A stretch of 64,000 nt of DNA from Hydnum rufescens UP504 (Eukaryota > Basidiomycota > Agaricomycetes > Cantharellales > Hydnaceae). The notes under the pieces were generated by a model that saw only the letters and a program-made list of their open reading frames with translations, was not told the DNA's origin and did no database searches. The first letter of the stretch is position 1. The number at the start of each line of letters is the position of its first letter. A program made the position numbers and the translations under genes. The stretch lies in the NCBI GenBank assembly GCA_014904985.1, contig MU128915.1, positions 193,415 to 257,414 of the forward strand. The letters are read 5' to 3'. Positions 10,470-20,800 of this stretch are shown here, one piece after another.

Positions 10470-11420
10470 ATGAGGATCGTGTTCTCGTCGCTCGAGCCAG
10501 CTTTCAGCCACCAGGTAAGTGTATGCGTATGTTATCCTTTCACGACTGACACGCTTTTTGCAGTACATCATCGAATCCTGCTCCGAGCGCTACGGGAACT
10601 ACACAGTCAGGCACAGCTCCTTGCGGGGCTCGACCGTCTTCGTGAAAAGGGGAACCTCGAACCTGGTCGGGAGAGGCCCGCACCCAGGCACATTTCTACG
10701 ACCAAGCTCAACAATCGCCCAACGCGCCCCGCGTGGCTCGAGTGTACGAGGTCTTCGACGATGGGCGTAGCAGCACGTATCTCGTGATGGAGTTCCTCTC
10801 TGCGCCGTCGTTCGAGGTCTTGATCAATGCTGCTGGTTCCAGCCCGGAGTGTGAGAGCCTAAGAGCTACGGCCATCGTAAAGATTGCCGATGCCGTCGAG
10901 TGGCTGCTGAAGTGCCCAGTTCCCGAGGGTAGACTCTATTGGCCCCGTGGGGGGCGGAAACATCCAACACATCTTCTTCAACATGGAGGAGGCCCCCATC
11001 GCGTTCGCCACCTCTGGCGCATTGGAAACTTATGTCAACAAGGTGCGTTCTTTCGCCCTCTGTCCTGGCGTATTCATGTTGATTTCGCTGTAGGCATTGT
11101 CGTCTCTACCCGGAAAAATCAAGCACTGCGTCACACTCACAACCGAAGCTCGCCTTTATTGTCCCTCGGACGTCGCTTTCAGGAACTTCCTCTGGGACGG
11201 CAAAGTGGTCTCGTTCGTTGATTGGCAACACGTGAACCTCCTCCCGCAATCCTTCGCCAGCTACTACTTCCATAGTACCGCCGACAAGGTTGTGAAGGCG
11301 GTGGCTAGTCGAATCAGCTTGCAGCGCTCCACGAAGCTTAAATTAATCGACGCGGCCGCACGGCAGGGTGCATCCAGGGGGGGATTCCGGACTACGGTGA
11401 GCCTCTGGGTCTGCGCATAG
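10470..11420 (+). pseudogene. Kinase-like (aminoglycoside-phosphotransferase-fold) gene with two frameshifts
   Basis: This resembles a lineage-expanded basidiomycete family with a protein-kinase-like/APH fold. Exon 1 (10470-10514) encodes MRIVFSSLEPAFSHQ. Exon 2 starts at 10564 with YIIESCSERYGNYTVRHSS and STVFVKRGTSNL. The homologous reading then shifts by one base near 10670 to give ARTQAHFYDQAQQSPNAPR, ARVYEVFDDG and STYLVMEFLSAPSF. It shifts again near 10935, after CPVPEG, to GPVGGGNIQHIFFNMEEAP. After an intron (donor GTGCGT, acceptor GCTGTAG) comes SSLPGKIKHCVTLTTEARLY, then CPSDVAFRNFLWDGK and FVDWQHVNLL, the catalytic-loop-like and DxD-like regions. Two one-base insertions in conserved blocks indicate a pseudogene or assembly error. 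It lies inside the cupin array. Confidence 0.6.
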
Positions 11421-12821
11421 TTACGACGCGACGCTAGCATGTTACCATAGATCTAGATGAGTATGGCAGGAAGCCGCAATAGCTCGTAACGCCTTTATGG
11501 CATGACTATACTTGGCCAATTCCGCTAATGTTTAGAACTAAACGGGTTGAGAGCGGTCCGCGTTGCCCTTGCTGTTCTATGTACTCCTGTTTTTCTCTTA
11601 CTTCCCTACCCCTTGAGTTATTTTCTTGCTGTCAAGAACTGTTGAAATTTATTTGTATCTGAACGCGCTACGTTAGCGATGCGAACAACTCCCACCACCC
11701 TGCGAGGTGCACTACGTAGGTTGCGCCACGCGATTGAATCAGACAAATCTCCTTCAGCTATAAGTGTTTCGAGTACTATAGCTGCTAAGATTAAGTTGTT
11801 AAGACTAGGTCTTTACTGTAAGTCCAAGCATTGTAGAGACGTAAAGCCCCTTGGGCAACACCTGTTTTTGCCAAAGAAACACTCAACCTGTTTCTAACAC
11901 AATTCACCATCAATTCCAGGCCAAAAAGGCTGAGACTTAGCAAGGCATAATTGTTGTTTAATGAAGGTGCAAGTTATACCAGGCTTGTGTGAGATCACAC
12001 AGACCGCGTCCGTTTCTTCTGCTGCCCGCGAGACGTGCCGCGCGGATAGCCTAAGGCCATCCGCCTCCTGACTCAGTTGTACACGGGGCGGCAGAGTTAC
12101 TGCGGTGTCTCTGGTATGAGGGACCCTGAGCCAGGTCGCCACTGCAGGATGCGAAGGCCACCACCATAGAAAAAGCTGTGCATTAAATTCATATGGATTC
12201 TTCTGCAAATTTATCATTCAGCCGTGGCATGGCTGAATCCATTCGTCCTCAAGAAAAAGCTGAATTTCATCACTACTTGATTCATCCAGATTGAAGATGA
12301 ATTGTTGAAAGGATCTTATGGTGTTAAATATACACTTTTATAGCAGGATTATCGCTATTAAGTATCAACAAATGTGACATCAGCAAGCACCCCACTGTAG
12401 AAACAGAAAGCCTGCGACGCGGGAACCGTAATCGATTGGTTGCCGAGTCGCGAGGCTAGCATAGGTTTACATAGGAAGAGGGGGAAGCAATGCGTACGGA
12501 CAATGCACACTTTGGTGCATGTCCAGACCGTGTGTTCTGTGGAAGTGGTGTATAATGGGTAGTGGTAGTAGCGGACGTTGCGGTGGTGGTCAGCTGTACA
12601 TGGTCAAGCGTGTTGCCAAGCTCAAGTGCTGCCACTGTCTGCAGATCTACCACCTCCACTGAGGCTGCCTTAATAGTTTGTGAATAGTTTTAACGCACAA
12701 AAGTAGAGGTGATCGACCTTCGGGAGCAATCACAAAGACCGTTACTTTGCGGGAGCTGTACACATATAATTACTTGTTCCCCACGACATGACACGACTCC
12801 GGGCGGCCGGCCGCAAAAAGT
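11421..12821. other. Spacer between kinase-like relic and cupin copy 3; nothing recognised
   Basis: Low coding potential on both strands and no repeat family recognised. The segment just downstream of copy 3 (about 12759-12810, AATTACTTGTTCCCCACGAC) resembles the segment downstream of copy 2 near 8130-8165 (AATTACAATTGTTCCCCGCG), consistent with a duplicated 3' UTR. Confidence 0.45.
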
Positions 12822-13522
12822 TCAGGCGAAGCCCTCTTTCAGGACCTCGGTCTTACCCTCTTTATCGACAATCTCGACCGGCTTCGCGTCCACCAGAACC
12901 GCGAGGAACCTGACCCAACCAGGGCCTCTGTTCTCCCACTTGTGCAGTGTGCCTCGTTGTACAAGGATAGTTCCGGGCTCGGATAGTGTGCGTTCTGTTC
13001 CGTCTTCCAACACGGCTGTTAGCTCGCCAGAGACTTATCGTTTTATGGTATTCAATGTGGGCAAAAGTGATCCAAGAAATATTTTCTAAGGACTCACTAA
13101 GAATAATATAATCTATGGTGCTCGTACGGTGTCTGGGAACGCCGTTCCCTGGAGCGACATCAAATGAGCCAATATTCGTTCCATTTGTAGAGACAAGTCC
13201 CAGCCTGTCAGGACCTCCTGTGCCCCCGTCGACTCTGATATGTCAGGTGGTGGCGGCCGACGATGAGTAAGTTCGGGAGGGGAAAAATGAGTAGGGGGGA
13301 AGACGGTGCGCACGTTTCATCGCTGTGGACGACTGGGCTCTGCTTCGTGGTCCAAATGCGCGTAATTCGACCACTGTCCGGTACGTTGGGGACATCGGGG
13401 ACGGGGGTAAGTCTTTCGTCACGGATGACAGTAGCCATCCCATCGGGGGTGTGGCCGGTGACAATTCTTCGAATAGGCAGAAGAGAGAGAGCATATGGAG
13501 GGACAGGTGTCGATAAAGTCAT
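12822..13522 (-). CDS. Single-domain cupin protein, tandem copy 3 (intact)
   Basis: An intact 185-residue copy with exons 13314-13522, 13098-13234 and 12822-13033 (209, 137 and 212 nt). Exon 1 encodes LLPIRRIVTGHTPDGMAT and the RIWTTKQSPV block. Exon 2 encodes LGLVSTNGTNIGSFDVAPG and the motif PRHRTSTIDYIIL. Exon 3 has LEDGTERTLSEPG, ILVQRGTLHKWENRG and LAVLVDAKPVEIVDKEGK. It is nearest in sequence to copy 2, suggesting that these two derive from the most recent duplication. The ATG at 13522 aligns with the starts of copies 4 and 5; an in-frame ATG at 13558 would add 12 residues. Confidence 0.8.
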
Positions 13523-14737
13523 CTTCTGGTCTACGCAAGGGGGGGAGGACCTCACCACAAACGGGATTTTATGCGTTCACGTTGATAAGCATGTGACGGG
13601 GTCAACGGTGGACTCTGGGCCAAACTTCCCGCACCCGCCACCCACGGTTTGGGCTAGAGCGAGAAATTTCCCATTTCTGGGTATTTGAAAATAGATGCTG
13701 TCCCCGCGGCCACCCCCACGGCGATCCACCCCGAACAACCCATGGCTGACTCAACTGCTCACTGGGTCCAAATCTGTTTCCTAGTGCTACTTGGCGTCTT
13801 GTGGACATGCCTCAATTGGGTAATCTCCCAGCTCACATACGACTCCAAGGTCAGAAGGAGAATTGAATTCTTTGATGCATTTTCACCTGATTTTTAATCA
13901 CATCCACTGATGGGAATTTCAGTAAACTCCATGACTAGAAATGAACAGTCGATTATGTAATGCAATCTTGCGCCTCTCCTTACCCTCATGGAATTTCGAT
14001 GATGGTGAGTAAATGGAGAAGTACGTTATAATAGAATAATAACTCTTTTTTTTTTGGCGACAATTCCCAAGGCAATCATGCGTGAAATCGCCGACAGCGG
14101 AACCCATTCCAAATAAGTTGTATTTCCCATCCAGTTCCGGAGAGGCTCAGTGCGAACAATGCTGAATCGGAGAACCTCGCCCCCCGAACAGTACCCCAGC
14201 TTACGAACCACGAAGAGGCAGTAAGCTATACCCGCACGCGCGTAGGATTCGGAGACAGTCAGACTGTCACCATTTCGATTCGCCATATCGGGTGATTCGC
14301 TCACCCCCTCTTCTGGGGCTGTATTATGCCGCGATGGGACACAACTTGACGTCACTCGTACATGGTATTAGGCTCTTTCATGGATTCACCGTAACAAAAA
14401 TCTTCTGCAAATCGTTAACAAAGCTCACCGCTGCGACCAAATGAAATTCCGTCAAAACTTCGTTCAAAGGGACGTTAAGATATTTCCTGTTGAGTAAGTG
14501 CCATGCCTGCAGGATTCGGCCGTGGTCCCCTTTCTTCAGGTAGAGTCACCCCAGTCCTTATCCTTGTTACACCCGTCTGACTTTGATGTTATTATTCCAA
14601 GGGTGAATGTCTCTGTTGAAGGGGTGGGGGTTATCAATAATTTCTGATAGATATTATCCAGGAAACTGTGCAAAGACACCCAGAAACCCGCAAGTACAAT
14701 TACAACCGTTTCAATCCAAATCCAAATCCTCCTTTGC
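13523..14737. other. Spacer between cupin copies 3 and 4; one doubtful small ORF
   Basis: A 70-codon plus-strand frame at 13685-13897 contains a hydrophobic segment (VQICFLVLLGVLWTCLNWVI) and could be a tiny membrane peptide, but there is no independent support. A T-run lies at 14046-14056. No other feature is seen. Confidence 0.35.
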
Positions 14738-15453
14738 TTAGGCGGGACCCTCTTTCAGGGTTATCGTCTTTCCCTCGTCAACAATCTGGACCGGCTTCGC
14801 ATCCACCACAACGCCAATGAACCTGGCCCAACTAGAACCCCTGTTCTCCCACCCGTGCAGAGTGCCTCGCTGTACAAGGATGCTTCCGGGTTCGGAAAGC
14901 GTGCATTCTACGCCGTCTTCTAACGTGGTGGTAATCTCGCCAGAGACTTGTTTTGTGACGGTCGTTGTGGGAAAGCAAAAAAAAGAAGCAACGGAAAGAT
15001 AAATGTGACGCATATTAAACCCGACTGAGGACGCACGGAGAATGATATAATCTATGCTGCTGGTGCGATGTTTAGGAACGCTGCCGCCAGGAGCAAGGTC
15101 GAACGCCCCGATATGCGTTCCATTCGTAGAAACGACAGGCCCCTGTCAGGGACTTCTTCGCCTCCCTTCACTCTGATGGATGTCAGATGGCGAACGATGT
15201 GGTGAGACCGAGAGCAAGAGGCAAATGAAAGGGGGACTGGCCCCGAAGCATACGTTTTCTCACTGTTATCAGCCGGAGACTCTTTCGTGGTCCAAAGGCG
15301 TGTAACTCGGCTGCTCTCTACACCAGGGGCAGTGCCAGAGGGAACAAGCTGTTCGTCGCGGATGATAATAGCCTTCCCATCAGAAGTGTGGCCGGTAACG
15401 ATTCTTCGAACAGATGCGAGAGAATACGGAGCAGCGGTGTCCGAAAAGGACAT
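14738..15453 (-). pseudogene. Single-domain cupin, tandem copy 4, frame broken in exon 2
   Basis: Exons 15254-15453 (200 nt), 15037-15172 (136 nt) and 14738-14946 (209 nt) follow the array's shared plan. Exon 1 encodes LASVRRIVTGHTSDGKAI and LWTTKESPADNSEKT. Exon 3 encodes VSGEITTTLEDGVE, GSILVQRGTLHGWENRG and ends FIGVVVDAKPVQIV. Exon 2 is one base shorter than in copies 1, 3 and 5. The lost base is in the G-rich run after the PDR codons (GACAGGGGCC), upstream of STNGTHIGAFDLAPGGSVP, which is otherwise conserved in the shifted frame. No alternative acceptor repairs the frame without a stop. Pseudogene or homopolymer error. The start at 15453 aligns with copy 3. Confidence 0.7.
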
Positions 15454-16826
15454 ATTGTTTCCTCTGTGCAGGAGAGAATCGATAGATATGTTGGAGCCAT
15501 ATATGGTAGTGCTATGATTACTCATTTGCTTATAATTATTCTTTCCGCCTACCTTTTATTGATACCCGATGTTACCGGTTATATATCAGTATCCTGATCA
15601 TCCCATACTCCTTCAGTTCTTTTCTCAAAGACTTATTTGCTCTTCAGTAGTACAACAGCTTACCCGACCTACTGTAGTACCGTCGTTCTAGGTAAATTAC
15701 TTCAATTCACAATTCTTTTTTCAAAGACTGTCGTTCTAGTATATACGAGTACTTCGCCATTAAGATATCCATAAAGCCAACTAACGAGCATCCATCCGGA
15801 TTTATGCTTTCCCCACGATACCGGTCACGTGGGACTGGAAAAACGACATAGCCACATACATTCTCCGTCTTGTCCCCGGGTCTATCGAGTCAGAAATCTC
15901 ACTTGTCTATCCTTTAAAAGTGGGATATTGGGCAGTTGCTTCCCAGTGTGCATAGAAGGCAATTCCCGGCGGTCACGCCAACCCCTGACACTTCGCGTCT
16001 ATCTCATGATGATTTTCAACCTACGATATCAGCCTGCCTTGCGCGACCGCCCTCTGGACACAAACCTCCTTATAATCCTTTCTCCCACTGTGGTGGATGT
16101 TCTCAATCATCGAATACTGGCCCTGCTTCAGGTTCAATTATGTGTATGCTTCTCATAGTAGAACATATCCATGCCTAGTAACACCTTGATCAGCAGACGA
16201 TGTGAATCATACACGGGGACAAAATCGACCAACGTCGGTTATTTTCGCCCATCTAGACACTGGGTACCCATCTCATGACACGACTATACAGAGTATGGTG
16301 GCTTGGTTGCTCCCATGTTTTTAATGCTGGACAATCACGACTGGCGCCAATATTTGCATTGCTAGTACACCATCCAAAATCGTATTTCATGGCCTGCACT
16401 GTGCCATATTTCTTGTCCATTCAGGGATCTCGTATTCCCCCTTCCGCTCGTATATTTATCTCCGGTGTGTCCTATGCCGTTAACCATTTCCCTCGGGTTT
16501 ACTGGATATAACGACAACTGTCGGCACGGGTCTGTGCTTGGCCTCTGAAAGGTTGAGGCGATTTGCTCCGCTGCTCTCTTACCGATCTCCTACATCGTGA
16601 TGGGGATTCAAAGGGACGCCCCCTGATTTCTATTTCTGTCTTGCCGGATTTTTTTCCCACACCGAAGCGTGAAGCAGGAGTAAGATGTATTTCTAATCGG
16701 TGTGCGTGTGTGTGACAAGATAACCAAAGCGCATGTTTCGTGCGCCGCCAAGGAGTACAAAATCGTTTCTTTCGAGACAATTGGGGTTGGGGGCGGGGGC
16801 GGGGGCGTGTTTCTGCGTCGATTGCG
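15454..16826. other. Spacer between cupin copies 4 and 5; shared promoter element only
   Basis: No coding sequence recognised. The useful content is the duplicated upstream element at 15793-15855. The G-rich tract at 16789-16806 (repeats of GGGGGC) lies just downstream of copy 5. Confidence 0.45.
15793..15855 (-). promoter_or_regulatory. Candidate conserved upstream element associated with cupin copy 4
   Basis: Shares ordered words with 6166-6227: CATCCGGATTTATGCTT, GGTCACGTGGG and a GCCAC end. It contains a perfect CACGTG E-box. It lies about 340 bp from the copy 4 start, against about 60 bp for copy 1, so something was inserted or deleted between element and gene. Confidence 0.4.
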
Positions 16827-17564
16827 TTATGATGCGAAGCCCTCCGCCAGGGTCACGCTCCTACCCTCGTCATCAATAACCTGGAGCGGCTTCGCGTCCG
16901 CGAGAATGACGATAGCCCTGGTCCGAGTGGTCCCCCTATTTCCCCATCCGTGCATCGTGCCCCGCTGCACGAGGACAGATCCAGGCTCGGATAGCGTGCG
17001 TTCTGTACCGTCTTCCAGGGTGACGGTGAGCTCGCCGCAGACTGTTTTGTTTTGTGTGTTGAAATTCATGTTGGCAGGAAGGAAGGAAGGAAGGGGGGTA
17101 TATGTTGAGTTATAATGAGGAAAACCATAGATACAGGAGAAAGAAGGGCGTGAATATTTCCTCGAGCGCACTCACTAAGAATGATATAATCTATACTGTT
17201 TGTACGATGGAGGGGAATGCTGCCACCAGGATCGAGATCGAACGACCCGAGATACGTGCCGTTTGTAGCAATTATTCCCAGCCGGTCAGGAATTCGATGG
17301 GCCCCGTCGACTCTGTATCCAGATGGCGCACGGTAAGTGAAAGGAAAGAGAGAGAAATGTGTGAGAGAAGGGAGTAGGAGGGATGGCATACGTTTTCTCA
17401 GTGTTATCAGCCGGAGATTCCGTCGTCGTCCACAGGCGCGTAACGGGGGTAGCAGGAACTTGTTCATCGTGGATGATAGTACTCTTCCCATTGGGAATGT
17501 GGCCCGTGACGATTCTTCGAACCGGTGGAAGAGAGGAAGTCGGAGTAGCACTCAACGAGCTCAT
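16827..17564 (-). CDS. Single-domain cupin protein, tandem copy 5 (intact, most diverged)
   Basis: A 174-residue intact copy with exons 17392-17564, 17176-17312 and 16827-17041 (173, 137 and 215 nt). Exon 1: LPPVRRIVTGHIPNGKSTI and RLWTTTESPADNTEKT. Exon 2: LGIIATNGTYLGSFDLDPGG and motif 1 as PLHRTNSIDYIIL. Exon 3: GELTVTLEDGTERTL, motif 2 as GSVLVQRGTMHGWGNRG, then IVILADAKPLQVID. Exon 1 is shorter than in the other copies because the variable linker before VTRLW is reduced. Intron positions and phases match the array. It has the basal cupin chemistry of the family but no assignable substrate. Confidence 0.78.
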
Positions 17565-17819
17565 CTTATACCCTCCGCGGAGCAGAGAGGATAGGAATGA
17601 GATATGTCATCCGTACTATTTAACTGACCACCACAAGACACAGCCACATATTCAGTCGGCAGCTCTCATTTGCTTCCAATCACCCCGACATTGGCACGCA
17701 AGACCACTCTCTAAAAAATCCACGAGAGAGAGTAAAACAAAGGCTCGGTAGACAGCATGTTCACTCCATATTAAGCAATCGTATACCACTGTACTACCAG
17801 AACCAAGGCCGCTAAGTGC
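17565..17819. other. Short intergenic region with a partial cupin-array upstream element
   Basis: Positions 17608-17647 carry CATCCG and ACAAGACACAGCCAC, matching the two ends of the element upstream of copy 1 but with the middle shortened. It separates the array from the 3' end of the nucleoporin gene. Confidence 0.4.
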
Positions 17820-20800
17820 TTAGAACCGTGCTCGAATCTTTCTCTGAATATCCAATAACGTTCGTCTCGTGTCATGCGCGTCTGGAGTCATCGGCAGTGC
17901 CTCGAGATACGCAGAGACCGTCTGATCGATAACATTGGCTGGGAACGACCCTCGAGGCACCCGTGAGCCCGGTCTCAAAGTTTCAGCAAGCCAATTGCTC
18001 ATCAAGGACGTGATGTCATCGATCAGGAAACGCTCACGCTCAGTGGTGTGATATGGCGGTTGCTGGTTCATACGTTAGATCATCCATTCTCACTCTTCGG
18101 ACTAGGACCGGATGAACTCACCCCAGCTTCTCTCATTTCAAACAATGGCCGGAAGATCTCCTCATAAGGAACGTTCGCATCAACCAGAGTTTGAGGGGCC
18201 CAGCCAAGAGGTACCTCGCTTCGGTGTTCCCAAGCAAAGTCCTCCAACAGTGAACTTAACAAATCTATAATCATATTGAAGTCAGCCAGAATTTTTCATT
18301 TCGTAACCCAGGGTCCGCACGGCTGGCTTACCGAGTGGGAACGCATTGGACGATGGGTGAAGTTTATGCCCGACTCGGCTGACGTTCTCAGCAACAATAG
18401 CAGTGCCAGGCAGGTTTGGATCAGTGGTAGCTGGATCCATGTTGATTCAGCATTCCGGATAATATCGTTAAAAAAAATAAAATAAAGATGCATACCATCT
18501 TCGAAGATAGCTCGCCACGTCGAAGCCACAACTTGGGGATCACGGTGATCTGATACTTTTAGAATGAGTAGTTTCATGTCGTGCAGCCGATAAGGCTCAG
18601 CAAATCGATGATACAGCTAGGAAAATGGATTCCCAGTCAGAACAATAAGCGATAGGGGCAATATTGACAGAACATACATCCGTGACGTCGGTCAAATAAG
18701 TTCCCAGTTCATCCACATCACGAAGTGCTTCTTGACTCAGACCCGACAAGGACTGCATCGCATCATACACTTCCAGCTGGACATTGGCAACCTCTAGCTG
18801 TTCTTCCAAGTCATTCAAGAATTCCACAGGTGCCTGGTCCATATGATCATATTCTGGGACTTGATGGGATTTCGCGTTACCGACAGCAAGAGACAAATAT
18901 TCCACACGTTTATCGAGCTTGACGGGGAAGCTGTAGGCGGTATCATCCCAACATAATGAGAAAAGGAACGGAGTTTATCATCGCCAGTGCAACCCACTTA
19001 CGTCCTGTTACTCGCCAAGTTGAACAAAGTTTGTGCGGCCCGGAGGAACAAGCCATGATGCACGTAAAACTGCCATAGAAGCTCACACCTCTCCCACACT
19101 ATCGGCTCGCGCCCCAGATGGCTTTCGATAAATGGAGTTTGAATCTTTGAACATGTGCAGGTCCAGGGATCAGCGGTCCTGGGTGATTTTAACTATCGCA
19201 TCGGTAGAGTGCTTACTTCCAAAAGTTGGTCTGTGCGCCCAGTTCGTATAAACCAATCATAAAAGTACGAGTGAAAGACTGCGTCACTGGAGTTGAGCGC
19301 GACTTGGTATCCAATTGACCGTAGGGCTTCGGCCTCATCGGCTTCCGTGGTGAGGATCCACAATGATTAAGAAACCACAGCTTACAGACGACAGCGATAG
19401 ACATACCGGCGGCTTCAGTGGTGGCTTGTTCAACCCCCTCATCAAAGGAGGCCAAAGCCTTCAATGCATGATCGTAACACTTGGTCCGTAATCCATATGC
19501 TTCTTTCCGGGGATCCCCTTCTGGGGCACCACCTTGCCAATATTCCATTCCCTGGGATTCAGAATCCCAATCTTCGGCACATTTGAGCGGGAGCTCTACG
19601 ACACCTGGAGATGGAGTCCTCATGAGCCATTACAGATGATTTCAAATGCACTTCGAGGAGATACGTACCATCAGGAAACTTGAGTTGCTGATAATCGAAA
19701 CAAATTTCTTCTAGACTAGTAGGTTGTAAATTACGAGTACTTTTGAGAAGTAGTCTATATGCGGCTAATAAATCGTAAGAAAAGAAAGAATTTAACACAT
19801 GGAATGTCTAACGAACCGCAGAGACTCGCGCAAATTCTCATAGCGCTCATTGGTATTGCGTGTTTCTTTGGCTCGGCGCAGAGCCTCGACAGCCTATAAC
19901 CAGAGTTTCTTCCAATTACGGAGTCATGGAATTCCCAACAAGTCGCATACCTTGTACATCATCACGTCATCAGTACTGCAGAAATTGGGACATCGAGACT
20001 GCAAAATCTCGCTGATCGTATCGATCTAGAGACGCAAGATGAGATATGTGATATGACAGGCAAATCCGCTGAAGATCCATACACTAATTTGCTGGCTGAT
20101 TTGTTGATTAATGACCGCCGTCACTAAGCCCTTTCCAACTTCTCGGCCGACTTTATTGGTCAGTAGGTCCTCCCATGTCATCGACTGTAGCTTTTGCTGC
20201 AAAGGCACCTCGCATCTAACGAGGTGAAAGTTAACCAGGCACGCAATCGTCTCATACGTGTGTGATCTGGGCCGAGCACTCACAACGCAACAGTATCTGG
20301 TAGCTTGTAATCCACCAATAATAAGACGAAACTTATGGCCTCGATGGTCAACCCCAGGAGCTCGCGAAGTTGAGCGGCGGATGATTCTTCCTCCTGAAAC
20401 GGCTGTCAAAATTGAGATGATCGCAGTTGGTCGGCACTGTACTAGCCTTCCAAGCTCCTTGCTGGCCATCGTTTGTTGAGCTCCCAAAAGCCGTATAGTT
20501 CCCTGGCGATGCGAAAAGTTGAGGATTCCTGAAATCCATCTTCAGCCACGAAAGTCCCGCAGGTAGGATCGACGGACCCACCGGTCAAGGAACGACGCCA
20601 ACGATTGCAGATTTCGTTGGACGATGGACAAGATGGGAACTGGAATATTTGATGTCTGGTTGCTCGTCGGACTGATGGACAAAGTGAGCCGAACCCGATC
20701 TTGGGATCGGATGACATTGTCGGGAGACCTACCCCTTGGTTATTTTTGACTTCCATATTGGTCTTACAAGCCGCGAAAAGTAGATGGCGAGGCCCTCATG

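Noticed and set aside
13685..13897. Small 70-residue membrane peptide gene
   Set aside because: One hydrophobic stretch in a short frame is expected by chance; there is no second line of evidence.
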